Shown here one piece after another: positions 9,592 through 18,158 of a stretch of 64,000 nt of DNA. Numbering within the stretch: the first letter of the stretch is position 1; the number at the start of each line of letters is the position of its first letter. Position numbers and translations under genes: made by a program. Origin of the DNA: Marixanthomonas sp. SCSIO 43207 (lineage in GTDB: Bacteria > Bacteroidota > Bacteroidia > Flavobacteriales > Flavobacteriaceae); assembly GCF_019904255.1 (NCBI RefSeq), contig NZ_CP063203.1:2860501-2924500 (forward strand). The letters are read 5' to 3'. The notes under the pieces are model-generated. The model made no database searches, was not told where the DNA came from, and saw nothing but the letters and a program-made list of their open reading frames with translations.

Positions 9592-9675
9592 GTTTTTTCA
9601 GTTTTTTTTTGAATTTAAAGTAAAATAAATTAACTCCCAATATTTTTAAATCAAGTTTAACGATTGTACAATTTG

Positions 9676-9683
9676 TATCTTTG
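9676..9683 (+). promoter_or_regulatory. Putative -7 element TATCTTTG placing the rluF transcript start at its ATG
   Basis: Exact TAnnTTTG match ending only 6 nt before the ATG, which predicts a very short or absent leader. It also overlaps the alternative TTG start at 9681, ruling that start out. No -33 box is obvious. Confidence 0.6.
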
Positions 9684-9689
9684 CCATCT

Positions 9690-10460
9690 ATGTCACACCA
9701 TCCAGATTCAGTTCGAATAAACAAAGCAATAAGCGACAGTGGTTACTGTTCTAGACGAAAAGCCGATACGCTCATTGAAGAAGGAAAAGTCACCATTAAT
9801 GACACCGTAGCTACTTTGGGAGACCGCGTAATGCCTGAAGATATTGTAAAAGTAAACGGAAAACTAATTACCGAAAATGAAAATCTAGTCTATATTGCTC
9901 TTAATAAACCTATAGGTATTACTTGTACAACAGATAAGCGCGTTGAAGGCAATGTAGTTGATTTTATAAACCATAAAGAACGTATTTTTCACGTAGGAAG
10001 ACTTGACAAACCAAGTGAGGGATTGCTTTTAATGACCAATGACGGTGATATTGTAAATAAAATTTTGCGCGCCGGAAATAAACATGAAAAAGAATATATT
10101 GTAACGGTTGATAGACCTGTAACCAATGATTTTATAAAACGAATGGGAAATGGAATTCCTATTTTAGATACAGTTACCAAAAAATGTGAGGTTGAAAAAA
10201 TAAGTCGTTTTGTTTTCAGGATTGTGCTTATTCAAGGATTAAATAGACAAATAAGACGCATGTGTGAATTTTTGGGCTATGAAGTAACAGCGCTCAAAAG
10301 AATAAGAATAATGAATATTGAATTGGGTGACTTACCCACAGGACAATGGCGAGATCTTACCAAAAAAGAATTAAAAGAATTGAAAGACTCTGTTGAAGAG
10401 TCTAAAAATGTACCTCAAGCCAATAGACAACATACTAGTGGAAAAAGGAGGAAACGATAA
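9690..10460 (+). CDS. rluF: 23S rRNA pseudouridine synthase RluF type
   Basis: Isomerises a uridine to pseudouridine in 23S rRNA (position 2604 for E. coli RluF). Seen: an N-terminal S4 RNA-binding domain ('[21 protein letters not shown]'), and the RsuA-family catalytic motif [16 protein letters not shown] with the nucleophile at about Asp106, then '[17 protein letters not shown]'. A basic tail (GKRRKR) ends the protein. The ATG start is chosen over an in-frame TTG nine bases upstream because the TTG sits inside the -7 promoter element. RluB/E-type relatives share the fold; the motif context favours RluF. Confidence 0.88.
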   Translation: MSHHPDSVRINKAISDSGYCSRRKADTLIEEGKVTINDTVATLGDRVMPEDIVKVNGKLITENENLVYIALNKPIGITCTTDKRVEGNVVDFINHKERIFHVGRLDKPSEGLLLMTNDGDIVNKILRAGNKHEKEYIVTVDRPVTNDFIKRMGNGIPILDTVTKKCEVEKISRFVFRIVLIQGLNRQIRRMCEFLGYEVTALKRIRIMNIELGDLPTGQWRDLTKKELKELKDSVEESKNVPQANRQHTSGKRRKR

Positions 10461-10470
10461 CAAATAAAAA

Positions 10471-10498
10471 ACCACGCGCCGATTGAGTAGCGCGTGGT
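10471..10498 (-). terminator. Terminator of hsp20
   Basis: Perfect 9-bp GC-rich stem (ACCACGCGC / GCGCGTGGT). On the minus strand it is followed by TTTTTTATTTG; on the plus strand the T-run is poor, so it mainly serves hsp20 and perhaps also rluF. Confidence 0.75.
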
Positions 10499-10530
10499 CA
10501 TTTCAACTAACTAACCAAATTAAATTTCAA

Positions 10531-10965
10531 TTATGAAATCTCAACCATTCTCTTTAATGCTTTTTCTTCTTCTTTTTTAGGTAATGTTATTTCTAGCACA
10601 CCTTCTTTATACGTTGCATTTACTTCATCAACATTTACATTTTCCGGTAATGTGAATGATCTTTTGAAACTACTGTAATTAAACTCTTTACGAGTAAACT
10701 TTGTTTCAGTTTCTGTATTCTTTTCTTCTTTTTCTGAAGAAACCTCAGCAGAAATTTTCAATACGTCATCTTCAACTTCAATATTGAAGTTTTCTTTCTT
10801 TAACCCAGGAACTGCTAATTGAACTACAAAATTCGTGTTTTTTTCCTGAATATTTACGGCAGGAATGCTAAAGTTTTCATAATTGGGAACATCCAGTTTA
10901 TTTTCTGTAAAGAGTTCATCCAATAATGACGGAAACCAATTGTTATTTCTTCTTACTAAATTCAT
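10531..10965 (-). CDS. hsp20: Small heat shock protein, Hsp20/alpha-crystallin family
   Basis: ATP-independent holdase chaperone that binds unfolding proteins in large oligomers. 144 residues, the usual length. Seen: an alpha-crystallin domain (about 40-140) with 'VVQLAVPGLKKENFNIEVEDDVLKI', 'SFKRSFTLPENVNVDEV' and the conserved A-x-x-x-G-x-L 'ATYKEGVLEITLPK'. The N-terminal 'NWFPSLLDELF' is typical for Bacteroidota members. It is a lone gene with its own terminator. Upstream lies a GACA-N3-TGTC element shared with clpB, so heat-stress control is likely. Confidence 0.93.
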   Translation of the reverse strand: MNLVRRNNNWFPSLLDELFTENKLDVPNYENFSIPAVNIQEKNTNFVVQLAVPGLKKENFNIEVEDDVLKISAEVSSEKEEKNTETETKFTRKEFNYSSFKRSFTLPENVNVDEVNATYKEGVLEITLPKKEEEKALKRMVEIS

Positions 10966-11019
10966 AACGATATATTTTAGATTTATTATACTTTATTTAT
11001 AATTTCACTGTATAGATAG

Positions 11020-11058
11020 CAAATCCAGTTCCATTGTAAAACACAGGACATTTTGTCT
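11020..11058 (-). promoter_or_regulatory. Candidate heat-shock promoter/operator of hsp20, shared with clpB
   Basis: Reading on the minus strand: AGACAAAATGTC, 5 nt, TTTTACAATGG, 7 nt, TTTG. The same parts occur in the same order before clpB, with AGACATTTTGTC, 4 nt, TTTTAAAATGG, 7 nt, TTTG. Here the TTTG lies 54 nt from the hsp20 start. Known flavobacterial heat-shock sites are not recalled; the role is inferred from the two gene targets. Confidence 0.55.
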
Positions 11059-11150
11059 TATTCTTGATAATTTAATATGTCGTATTGTCACTTATAGCCA
11101 ATAAAACCAATTATTAATTTATTTTTAAGAGTGAAGCACTAATAAAAAAA

Positions 11151-11178
11151 TTACTTTTAATTACAACTTTAAAAGTAA
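11151..11178 (+). repeat. Perfect 10-bp inverted repeat directly before the DUF2254 start
   Basis: TTACTTTTAA and TTAAAAGTAA, 8 nt apart, ending 3 nt before the ATG. It could be an operator over a promoter (TACTTTTA is one base off the -7 consensus) or an AT-rich hairpin in the leader. Confidence 0.6.
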
Positions 11179-11181
11179 CGT

Positions 11182-12465
11182 ATGAAAGAGCTTTACAATA
11201 AAATGCTAGCTTTTATTAATAATGTAAAAAGTAAAATTGCATTTTATCCTACATTGCTGGCCTTAGCAGGTTTTTTACTCTCCTTTGTTATGGCAGCTCT
11301 TGAAAAGCAAGATGTCTCAAAAAAATTAATCGAAACCATACCGCAATTAGTTTTGGAAGATGGTGATACTGCTTTAACAGTTTTAAGCGCTTGTATAGGT
11401 GGTTTAATTTCTGTTATGGTATTTAGTTTTTCTATGGTAATGCTTCTTTTAAGCCAAGCTTCCAGTAATTTTTCACCGAGGTTATTACCCGGTCTCATAT
11501 CAGATAAAACACATCAAGTTGTTTTAGGAACCTATCTAGCTACCATACTCTACAATATTTTTACGCTATTTTCTATTGAACCAAATGATGAAAAATATAC
11601 CCTACCCGGACTATCAATTCTATTAGGAATTATACTCACCATTTTGTGTTTATGTATGTTTATTTACTTCATTCATAATATCTCACAAAGCATTCAAATC
11701 AATAATATTTTAGACTCAATTTATGAGAAATCAAAAAAACGGTTGACAATTTTGTTGAAGCAAGAAAAAGAAGAAAATAAAACCACAGTTGAGAGCTTCC
11801 CGTCTTCTGATAAATGGAAAGAATACACAACAAAAGAAAGCGGTTACCTTCAAAATATTTCATATAAAAATATCATCAAAATTGCTATTGAAAAAGAAAC
11901 AAGAATTCACATCACCATCCCAAAAGGATTTTTTGTTTTACAACACGTTCCGTTACTCAAATCTGAAAAAGAACTAGATGAAGAAACCTTACATAAAATT
12001 TTATCTAATATAAATTTTTCTCGAGGCGAATTAGTTGAAGATAATTATATTCTAGCTTTTAAGCAGATTACTGAAATTGCTGTAAAAGCAATGTCTCCAG
12101 GCATTAACGACCCTGGAACAGCGATTAACGCAATTGATTACTTGACCGAACTGTTTGCACTACGAATGCAAAAGAGAGATTGCGGAATTTTTATTAATGA
12201 CGAAAAAGCTGTTATAAAAAACGCTGTAATACCGTTTGAAGATCTTTTGTACAATTCAATGGCGTCATTACGCACCTATTGCAAACACGACCCAATTATT
12301 GTACAAAAATTAATCTGGATGCTTCAATATCTTGAAAAAATTGATGCTTATAAAAATGCTTATAAAAAGAACGTAACTCACGAACTTGAAAATCTAATTA
12401 AAGACGCTGTAGCCAGTTTTGACTCTGAAGAAGATATTAAAAAAATTAAATCGTACATAGATTAG
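11182..12465 (+). CDS. DUF2254 family membrane protein
   Basis: 427-residue inner-membrane protein. Four hydrophobic segments occupy the first 165 residues ('YPTLLALAGFLLSFVMAAL', 'VLSACIGGLISVMVFSFSMVMLLLSQAS', 'VVLGTYLATILYNIFTLF', 'LGIILTILCLCMFIYFIHNI'); the rest is soluble. Family signatures seen: 'SQASSNFSPRLLPGLISDKTHQ' and 'AVKAMSPGINDPGTAINAIDYL'. Function of DUF2254 is unknown. It is divergent from hsp20 across 216 bp. The perfect inverted repeat just before its ATG suggests specific control. Confidence 0.85.
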   Translation: MKELYNKMLAFINNVKSKIAFYPTLLALAGFLLSFVMAALEKQDVSKKLIETIPQLVLEDGDTALTVLSACIGGLISVMVFSFSMVMLLLSQASSNFSPRLLPGLISDKTHQVVLGTYLATILYNIFTLFSIEPNDEKYTLPGLSILLGIILTILCLCMFIYFIHNISQSIQINNILDSIYEKSKKRLTILLKQEKEENKTTVESFPSSDKWKEYTTKESGYLQNISYKNIIKIAIEKETRIHITIPKGFFVLQHVPLLKSEKELDEETLHKILSNINFSRGELVEDNYILAFKQITEIAVKAMSPGINDPGTAINAIDYLTELFALRMQKRDCGIFINDEKAVIKNAVIPFEDLLYNSMASLRTYCKHDPIIVQKLIWMLQYLEKIDAYKNAYKKNVTHELENLIKDAVASFDSEEDIKKIKSYID

Positions 12466-12497
12466 AAAAAAATCCCGACTTTTCAGCAAAATCGGGA
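12466..12497 (-). terminator. Terminator between convergent genes (mainly minus strand)
   Basis: TCCCGA / TCGGGA stem extended by A-T pairs, followed on the minus strand by seven T. The plus-strand T-run is weak. Confidence 0.65.
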
Positions 12498-12513
12498 GGT
12501 AATGTTTTTCATA

Positions 12514-12849
12514 TTACTTTTTTACAAGTTGTATAGGCTGCGTATAGATTTTACCTACTTCTAGATTACAACTTAGTTTTTTATAGTTCAATCTGTTTTT
12601 AATAAAATTATCAACAGCAGAATTGTCTGTATCGGTAGATAATACAACGAGTTGATGACTACTATTGACGATAAATTTCATTAAAACCAAGCTGTCTTCT
12701 TCTAAGATAAAAGTAGGATTTTTGAGCAAAATTGTAAGCTCTTTTACAGCGATGTTTGAAGGATCTTTGTCTGTTACAGCAGCTGTTGCCGGAACAGAAC
12801 TAACAATTAATAGGCATAATGCCAAAACAAATACTTTGAGTTTTTTCAT
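12514..12849 (-). CDS. Small secreted protein of unknown function
   Basis: 111 residues with a clear signal peptide (MKKLKVFVLALCLLIVSSVPATA, cleavage near A23). The mature part of about 88 residues holds 'KELTILLKNPTFILEEDSLVLMKFIVNSSHQLVVLSTDTDN' and 'IKNRLNYKKL', which looks like one alpha/beta domain of the TonB-C kind seen in small flavobacterial periplasmic proteins; that likeness is a guess. One Cys. Lone gene, opposite in direction to DUF2254. An 11-bp tandem repeat lies upstream. Confidence 0.65.
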   Translation of the reverse strand: MKKLKVFVLALCLLIVSSVPATAAVTDKDPSNIAVKELTILLKNPTFILEEDSLVLMKFIVNSSHQLVVLSTDTDNSAVDNFIKNRLNYKKLSCNLEVGKIYTQPIQLVKK

Positions 12850-12916
12850 AACGGTTCGATTAAGTGATTGATGTATTTAATAGACCGCTTTAAAGACCAT
12901 TCTGTTACGAAAACAA

Positions 12917-12938
12917 CAATTATTTAACAATTATTTAA
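12917..12938. repeat. Two perfect tandem copies of CAATTATTTAA
   Basis: The 11-mer CAATTATTTAA occurs twice head to tail, about 70-90 nt upstream of the small secreted gene. A period of 11 bp puts both copies on one face of the helix, as for paired regulator sites, but simple AT-rich slippage would look the same. Confidence 0.5.
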
Positions 12939-12948
12939 CTTAAAGCAT

Positions 12949-12980
12949 AAAAAAAGCCCGGAATTACCGAGCTTTTTTTT
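12949..12980 (-). terminator. Terminator of sucC
   Basis: GCcCGG / CCGaGC stem with a 5-nt loop, flanked by A7 and T8, so it reads as a terminator on either strand. Only sucC runs into it. Confidence 0.8.
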
Positions 12981-12999
12981 AAATGAATTGTTTCTGTAA

Positions 13000-14190
13000 T
13001 TAAGAAAGTACTTTATGCACTTTATCTGCTGCTTCTTGAAATTCTACAGCACTTTCAACAGCTAAGCCACTGTTGTCAATTAATTCTTTAGCTTTATCTG
13101 CATTGGTACCTTGTAATCTAACAATAATTGGTACATCAATGTTACCCATATTCTTGTAAGCATCAACGATACCTTGCGCCACACGGTCACAACGTACAAT
13201 ACCTCCAAAAATATTTACTAAAATAGCTTTTACAGAAGGATCTTTTAAGATTAAATTGAATGCTGTTTCAACACGCTCAGCATCTGCAGTACCACCTACA
13301 TCTAAAAAGTTTGCAGGTTCTCCACCGGCTTGCTTAATAAGGTCCATCGTTGCCATTGCCAATCCTGCTCCATTTACCATACAACCAACGTTTCCGTCAA
13401 GATCTACATAACTTAATCCTGCGTCACGTGCTTCTACCTCAACTGGGTTTTCTTCACGAACATCACGCATTTCAGCGTAATCTTTATGACGGAATAATGC
13501 GTTATCGTCTAGAGTAACTTTTGCATCCACAGCGATTATTTTATCATCACTGGTTTTTAATACCGGGTTAATTTCAAATAAAGAAGAATCTGATTCTGTA
13601 TAAGCTTTATAAAGCGCCATAACAAATTTTGTCATTTGTTTAAAAGCTTTACCGCTCAGTCCTAGATTAAAAGCAATACGACGTGCTTGAAAAGGCAATA
13701 AGCCTAATGCTGGATCTACTTCTTCGTTAAAGATTAAATGAGGTGTTTCTTCGGCTACTGTTTCAATATCCATTCCACCTTCGGTAGAATACATAATCAT
13801 ATTTTTTCCAGTAGATCGGTTAAGCAATACGCTCATATAGTATTCTTCTGGTTCACTGTCACCAGGATAATACACATCTTCTGTTACAAGAACTTGATTT
13901 ACTTTTTTTCCTTCGGCACTAGTTTGAGGAGTTACAAGGTTCATACCTATAATTTCTCCTGCAAGTTGTTCTACCTCTTGAAGGTTTTTTGCAAGTTTTA
14001 CACCGCCACCCTTTCCACGGCCACCGGCGTGAATTTGAGCTTTGATAACGTGCCAACCGGTTCCGGTTTCTTCAGTTAGTTTTTTTGCAGCTTCTACAGC
14101 TTCAGATGGAGTTTGTGCGACAATTCCTCGTTGGATGTCTACTCCAAAGCTGTTTAATATTTCTTTTCCTTGATATTCGTGTAAATTCAT
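13000..14190 (-). CDS. sucC: Succinyl-CoA synthetase (ADP-forming) beta subunit
   Basis: TCA-cycle enzyme converting succinyl-CoA and ADP/GDP to succinate, CoA and ATP/GTP. 396 residues, near the 388 of E. coli. Seen: the N-terminal ATP-grasp start 'MNLHEYQGKEIL', the nucleotide loop 'KAQIHAGGRGKGGGVKLAKN', the Mg-binding 'EINPVLKT' and 'GNVGCMVNGAGLAMATMDL', and the C-terminal 'NIFGGIVRCDRVAQGIV'. The alpha subunit gene (sucD) is not beside it, which is common in Bacteroidota. Transcribed alone from a TAnnTTTG promoter. Confidence 0.96.
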   Translation of the reverse strand: MNLHEYQGKEILNSFGVDIQRGIVAQTPSEAVEAAKKLTEETGTGWHVIKAQIHAGGRGKGGGVKLAKNLQEVEQLAGEIIGMNLVTPQTSAEGKKVNQVLVTEDVYYPGDSEPEEYYMSVLLNRSTGKNMIMYSTEGGMDIETVAEETPHLIFNEEVDPALGLLPFQARRIAFNLGLSGKAFKQMTKFVMALYKAYTESDSSLFEINPVLKTSDDKIIAVDAKVTLDDNALFRHKDYAEMRDVREENPVEVEARDAGLSYVDLDGNVGCMVNGAGLAMATMDLIKQAGGEPANFLDVGGTADAERVETAFNLILKDPSVKAILVNIFGGIVRCDRVAQGIVDAYKNMGNIDVPIIVRLQGTNADKAKELIDNSGLAVESAVEFQEAADKVHKVLS

Positions 14191-14222
14191 AATAGCGTTT
14201 TATGGCTTAATTTTCAGATGTA

Positions 14223-14230
14223 CAAAAGTA
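14223..14230 (-). promoter_or_regulatory. Putative -7 element TACTTTTG of sucC
   Basis: Exact TAnnTTTG match on the minus strand, 32 nt before the sucC ATG. Confidence 0.55.
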
Positions 14231-14246
14231 ACAAATGTATTTCGTT

Positions 14247-15188
14247 TTAATAATTAATAACGGCCTTTTTTGCTTGGTCAAATTCGGTTATCATTTCTTC
14301 AACAATTTGTGCGGCTGGTTTAATATCGTGTATCAATCCGGCTATTTGTCCAATCTCTAGTTCGCCCTCTTCCAAGTCTCCTTCAAACATTCCTTTTTTC
14401 GCTCTAGCTCTTCCTAAAAGCTCAATAAGTTCTTCTTTTTTTGGATTTGTTGTATACAACTGCATTACATCTTCAAAAAACTTATTCTTTAACATACGAA
14501 CGGGAGCAAGTTCTTTTAATGTTAACATGGTGTCTCCTTCTTTGGCATCAACTACCATTTTTTTGAAGGCTTGATGCGAACTTGATTCTTCACTAGCTAC
14601 AAAACGACTTCCTACCTGTACAGCATCTGCTCCCAGAACCATTGCCGCAAGCATACCCCTACCTGTGGCAATACCTCCGGCTGCAATTAACGGAATGTCA
14701 ATTTGCTCTTTTACCATTGGTATTAAGGTGAATGTTGTAGTTTCATCTCTACCGTTGTGACCTCCGGCCTCAAAACCTTCAGCTACAACTGCATCTACAC
14801 CTGCTTCTTGCGATTTTAATGCAAACTTTACGCTGCTAACTACGTGTACTACAGTTATGCCATGTTCTTTAAGTTTTGGTGTGTATGTTTTTGGGTTTCC
14901 CGCTGAAGTAAATACAATTTTTACTCCTTCAGAAATGATTATATCCATGATTTTATCAATATCGGGATATAGCATAGGAACATTTACACCAAAAGGCTTA
15001 TCTGTAGCTTTTTTACATTTTTGGATGTGTTCAAGAAGTACTTCGGGGTACATCGAGCCTGCACCAATAATCCCTAAACCACCGGCATTACTAACAGCGC
15101 TAGCCAAGCGCCAACCGCTGTTCCATATCATTCCGGCTTGTATTAAAGGGTGTTGTATTTTAAAAAGTTCGGTAATTCTATTTTGCAT
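14247..15188 (-). CDS. FabK-like / nitronate monooxygenase family flavoprotein
   Basis: FMN-dependent TIM-barrel enzyme of the 2-nitropropane dioxygenase family (nitronate monooxygenase or enoyl-ACP reductase FabK). 313 residues. Seen: 'IQAGMIWNSGWRLASAVSNAGGLGIIGAG' at the N-terminus, 'GVNVPML', 'VVAEGFEAGGHNG' with the conserved His, 'IAAGGIATGRGMLAAMVLGADAVQVGSRF' for phosphate binding. Sequence alone does not decide between nitronate oxidation and enoyl reduction. It is the last gene of an operon after mnmA and the subtilase, 6 nt downstream. Confidence 0.82.
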   Translation of the reverse strand: MQNRITELFKIQHPLIQAGMIWNSGWRLASAVSNAGGLGIIGAGSMYPEVLLEHIQKCKKATDKPFGVNVPMLYPDIDKIMDIIISEGVKIVFTSAGNPKTYTPKLKEHGITVVHVVSSVKFALKSQEAGVDAVVAEGFEAGGHNGRDETTTFTLIPMVKEQIDIPLIAAGGIATGRGMLAAMVLGADAVQVGSRFVASEESSSHQAFKKMVVDAKEGDTMLTLKELAPVRMLKNKFFEDVMQLYTTNPKKEELIELLGRARAKKGMFEGDLEEGELEIGQIAGLIHDIKPAAQIVEEMITEFDQAKKAVINY

Positions 15189-15194
15189 GAAATC

Positions 15195-16817
15195 TTATTT
15201 CTTAATTAATTTGAAAGAAGTTTTCTTGTTTTGAGATTGTATGGTAGCAATGTATACACCCGCAGAAAGGTGAGATACATCTACTTTATTATTATTTTTT
15301 GAAACAATTGCACGCTTAACTTGCTCACCTAATACATTATAAATAGTAAAAGTTGCATCAGAAAATTGCTTAGGGAATGAAATATTAACGTCTGTAGTTA
15401 CAGGGTTAGGATAAATAGCAAAGTTATTTTCCAGCATTTCATCTTCAATACTTAACTGCATAAGCGCGTTATAGGCATTTTCAAAGTTTGGTATACCATA
15501 GCCCATCTCATCTGAGGGATTGTTATACATAGATGCAGACTCTCTAATAATTTGCATTATTTCACTATTTGGTGTTTGTGGTCGTACCTGCCAAAAAGAA
15601 GCAACCGATCCAGCCATAATAGGTGAACTAAAAGACGTACCATTGCTGAAAGTCACATCACCAAAACGATCTACAATTGCAGCAAACTCACCTTGAGCCA
15701 TTACATCCGGTTTTACACGTCCATCTACAGTTGGCCCTATCGAGCTAAAACTTGCATAATTTCCATTTGAATCTACAGCTCCAATTGTTAGCATTCCCGG
15801 TGAGTCTCCTGGAGTTCCTACATAGGTAAAACCAAAACCGTCATTCCCGGCAGAGGTTACCAGAAGCATTCCTTTGTCAAAAGCGTGATTGGCACCACGA
15901 GCACCTATTGTAGTTTGACCATCTAAATCTTGATATGTGTGATCATAATTTGAATTATCAAAATCTTGATATCCTAATGAAGTATTTACCACATCAACTC
16001 CAAGACTGTCTGCTCGTTCCAAAGCTTCAACCCATAAGGCCTCTTCTAAAGGTGTTTCGCTGTTTCCGTCTTCAGTAACATATAAATAATAAGAAGCATC
16101 TGGAGCTGTACCAACAAATTGACCGTCTAGAAAAGCTGCCGCATCACTAAGTGTGTTTGCTCCGTGATTTCCGGTACCTTCATAACTTGCTGTACGTTCA
16201 ACAAAATCATATCCTCCTAATAACCTACCTTCGTTTCTAAGATTCTCATAAGCAGGGTTTGTCATAACTCCCGGATACCCATTATCCATAAAAGCTACAA
16301 CCATTCCTTCTCCTGTAAAATCGTTTTCATGAAGATAATCAACTGAAAGCATTTCAGTTTGGTTTTCAGCATCTCCATAATTATACACTACGCGCTGTTG
16401 TTGATTTTCAACTTCAAACTTATCCGTAACATTTCCGACAGGTTTATTAAAGTTTAAATCTTTATCAGCAAACTCTACAGATGTTACAAATTCTAAATTT
16501 AATAGGTTATTGATATTTGTTTGCGAACCACGCACATAAACAGCGTTCATCCATTTTGACTTAGCAAGAACCGTTATTCCGGTACTGTTGTTAACTTCGG
16601 CTTTGTACGTTTCATTAAGCGGTACATCACGTTCATCAATAGGAGTACCATGAAGCTGTTTTCTATCTAAAGCATCCTGGGTTAATATAGAAATAGGATT
16701 TGCTAATGCTTGTGATACCACAGTCGGATCTTTTGGCTCAAAAAATACTAGGGCATCTTCTTGAGCCATGCCTATTTGTGTTGTTAATATTGTAATGAGT
16801 AAAAGTATTTTTTTCAT
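15195..16817 (-). CDS. S8 subtilisin-like protease with T9SS sorting domain
   Basis: Secreted serine protease of 540 residues. Signal peptide 'MKKILLLITILTTQIGMAQ'. Catalytic triad visible as Asp178 (AFMDNG), His218 (GNHGAN) and Ser395 (NGTSFSSP), with the oxyanion Asn325 (SAGND). Residues about 466-540 form a type IX secretion C-terminal sorting domain ('IYPNP', 'YNVLGEQV', 'LSAGVYIATI', final 'KLIKK'), so export is by T9SS, the gliding-linked system. It sits between mnmA (10 nt) and the FabK-like gene (6 nt), an odd operon for an exported protease. Confidence 0.93.
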   Translation of the reverse strand: MKKILLLITILTTQIGMAQEDALVFFEPKDPTVVSQALANPISILTQDALDRKQLHGTPIDERDVPLNETYKAEVNNSTGITVLAKSKWMNAVYVRGSQTNINNLLNLEFVTSVEFADKDLNFNKPVGNVTDKFEVENQQQRVVYNYGDAENQTEMLSVDYLHENDFTGEGMVVAFMDNGYPGVMTNPAYENLRNEGRLLGGYDFVERTASYEGTGNHGANTLSDAAAFLDGQFVGTAPDASYYLYVTEDGNSETPLEEALWVEALERADSLGVDVVNTSLGYQDFDNSNYDHTYQDLDGQTTIGARGANHAFDKGMLLVTSAGNDGFGFTYVGTPGDSPGMLTIGAVDSNGNYASFSSIGPTVDGRVKPDVMAQGEFAAIVDRFGDVTFSNGTSFSSPIMAGSVASFWQVRPQTPNSEIMQIIRESASMYNNPSDEMGYGIPNFENAYNALMQLSIEDEMLENNFAIYPNPVTTDVNISFPKQFSDATFTIYNVLGEQVKRAIVSKNNNKVDVSHLSAGVYIATIQSQNKKTSFKLIKK

Positions 16818-16827
16818 AATTTTTTCT

Positions 16828-18030
16828 TTAAGAAATTACACCACTCCCCAATAATTCATCGTCTTGGTACCAAGCAACAAATTGACCTTCAGTAATGGCA
16901 GATTGTGGTTTTTCAAATATAACATAAAGACCTGAAATAGTTTGATGTAAAGTTGCTTTTTCCAAAGGTTGTCTATACCGTATTCTTGCCTTTATTTCTT
17001 TCGTTTCATCTACTTGCATTTGTAAGTCTTCACGCACCCAATGAATTTCTTCATTTTTTACAAAAAGTCCGCGGCGATACAAACCGGGGTGATTTTTTCC
17101 TTGACCGGTATAAATTACATTCTCTTTTACATCTGTGTCAATCACAAATAATGGTTCTTTGGTTCCTCCAACGGCTAGGCCTTTACGCTGTCCTTTAGTA
17201 AAAAAATGGGCTCCTTGATGTTTACCCACTTCATTACCATCGTTAATAGTATAGGTTTTCTTTTCTGAAAGAAACTGTAGCTTTTCTTCTTCGGAAGTAA
17301 ACTCGGGCGTAGCTTTATTATATTCTGAAAACGCAGAAGGAACTTCAATTATAATCCCTTCCTTTGGTTTTAATTGCTGTTGTAAAAACTCCGGAAGCCT
17401 AACTTTACCAATGAAACAAAGACCTTGAGAGTCTTTCTTTTCTGCGGTGATAAGATTTTGTTCCGAAGCTATTTTTCTAACTTCAGATTTTAATAATTCT
17501 CCTACCGGAAACAATGCTTTTGCCAGTTGTTGCTGTGAAACTTGACATAAAAAATATGACTGATCTTTATTTGCATCTTTACCTGAAAGTAATTGATAAG
17601 TGGTAGTACCATCTTTTTCAACGGTTCCTTTTCTGCAATAATGACCGGTTGCCACATAATCTGCACCTAGTTCAAGTGCGATTTTTAAAAATACATCAAA
17701 TTTAATTTCTCGGTTACAAAGAACATCGGGGTTTGGGGTGCGTCCCATTTCATATTCATTAAACATATAATCAACTATACGTTCTTTGTATTCCTCACTT
17801 AAGTCTACCGTTTGAAATGGAATGCCTAGTTTTTGCGCTACTAGCATGGCATCATTACTATCTTCAAGCCAAGGACATTCATTTGAAATAGTCACCGAAT
17901 CATCATGCCAATTTTTCATAAAAAGACCGATAACTTCATATCCTTGTTCTTTTAAAAGATAAGCTGCTACGCTAGAGTCTACGCCGCCACTTAATCCTAC
18001 AACAACACGTTTTTGGGTATTATTTTCCAC
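16828..18030 (-). CDS. mnmA: tRNA-specific 2-thiouridylase MnmA
   Basis: Thiolates U34 of tRNA Lys, Glu and Gln using ATP and a persulfide relay. 400 residues. Seen: PP-loop GLSGGVDSS (12-20), the acceptor Cys105 in [12 protein letters not shown] and Cys205 in SQGLCFIGK, 'GHYCRK', and the C-terminal beta domain with '[15 protein letters not shown]'. A short insert with [10 protein letters not shown] (51-60) is typical of Bacteroidota MnmA. The start is GTG: a stop lies two codons upstream and no in-frame ATG fits. First gene of a three-gene operon. Confidence 0.96.
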   Translation of the reverse strand: MENNTQKRVVVGLSGGVDSSVAAYLLKEQGYEVIGLFMKNWHDDSVTISNECPWLEDSNDAMLVAQKLGIPFQTVDLSEEYKERIVDYMFNEYEMGRTPNPDVLCNREIKFDVFLKIALELGADYVATGHYCRKGTVEKDGTTTYQLLSGKDANKDQSYFLCQVSQQQLAKALFPVGELLKSEVRKIASEQNLITAEKKDSQGLCFIGKVRLPEFLQQQLKPKEGIIIEVPSAFSEYNKATPEFTSEEEKLQFLSEKKTYTINDGNEVGKHQGAHFFTKGQRKGLAVGGTKEPLFVIDTDVKENVIYTGQGKNHPGLYRRGLFVKNEEIHWVREDLQMQVDETKEIKARIRYRQPLEKATLHQTISGLYVIFEKPQSAITEGQFVAWYQDDELLGSGVIS

Positions 18031-18055
18031 TTTTTATTCAATTCTTTTGCAAATG

Positions 18056-18082
18056 CAAAGATACTATTTTAAAGATGGTCAA
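18056..18082 (-). promoter_or_regulatory. Putative promoter of the mnmA operon
   Basis: Minus-strand TATCTTTG (-7) with TTG 16 nt further upstream. Leader of roughly 20-25 nt to the GTG start. Confidence 0.6.
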
Positions 18083-18158
18083 TTTGGTTTGACTATTTAA
18101 GTATCTTATAGGTAGGATAACAAAATTTATACCTAAATTAGTTTATAAAGATGAAGCT

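Noticed and set aside
12917-12938. Start of a CRISPR array
   Set aside because: Only two 11-bp copies in direct contact, with no spacers and no cas genes.
13000-14190. Missing sucD next to sucC as evidence of gene loss
   Set aside because: Separate sucC and sucD loci are common in Bacteroidota, so this is not an anomaly.
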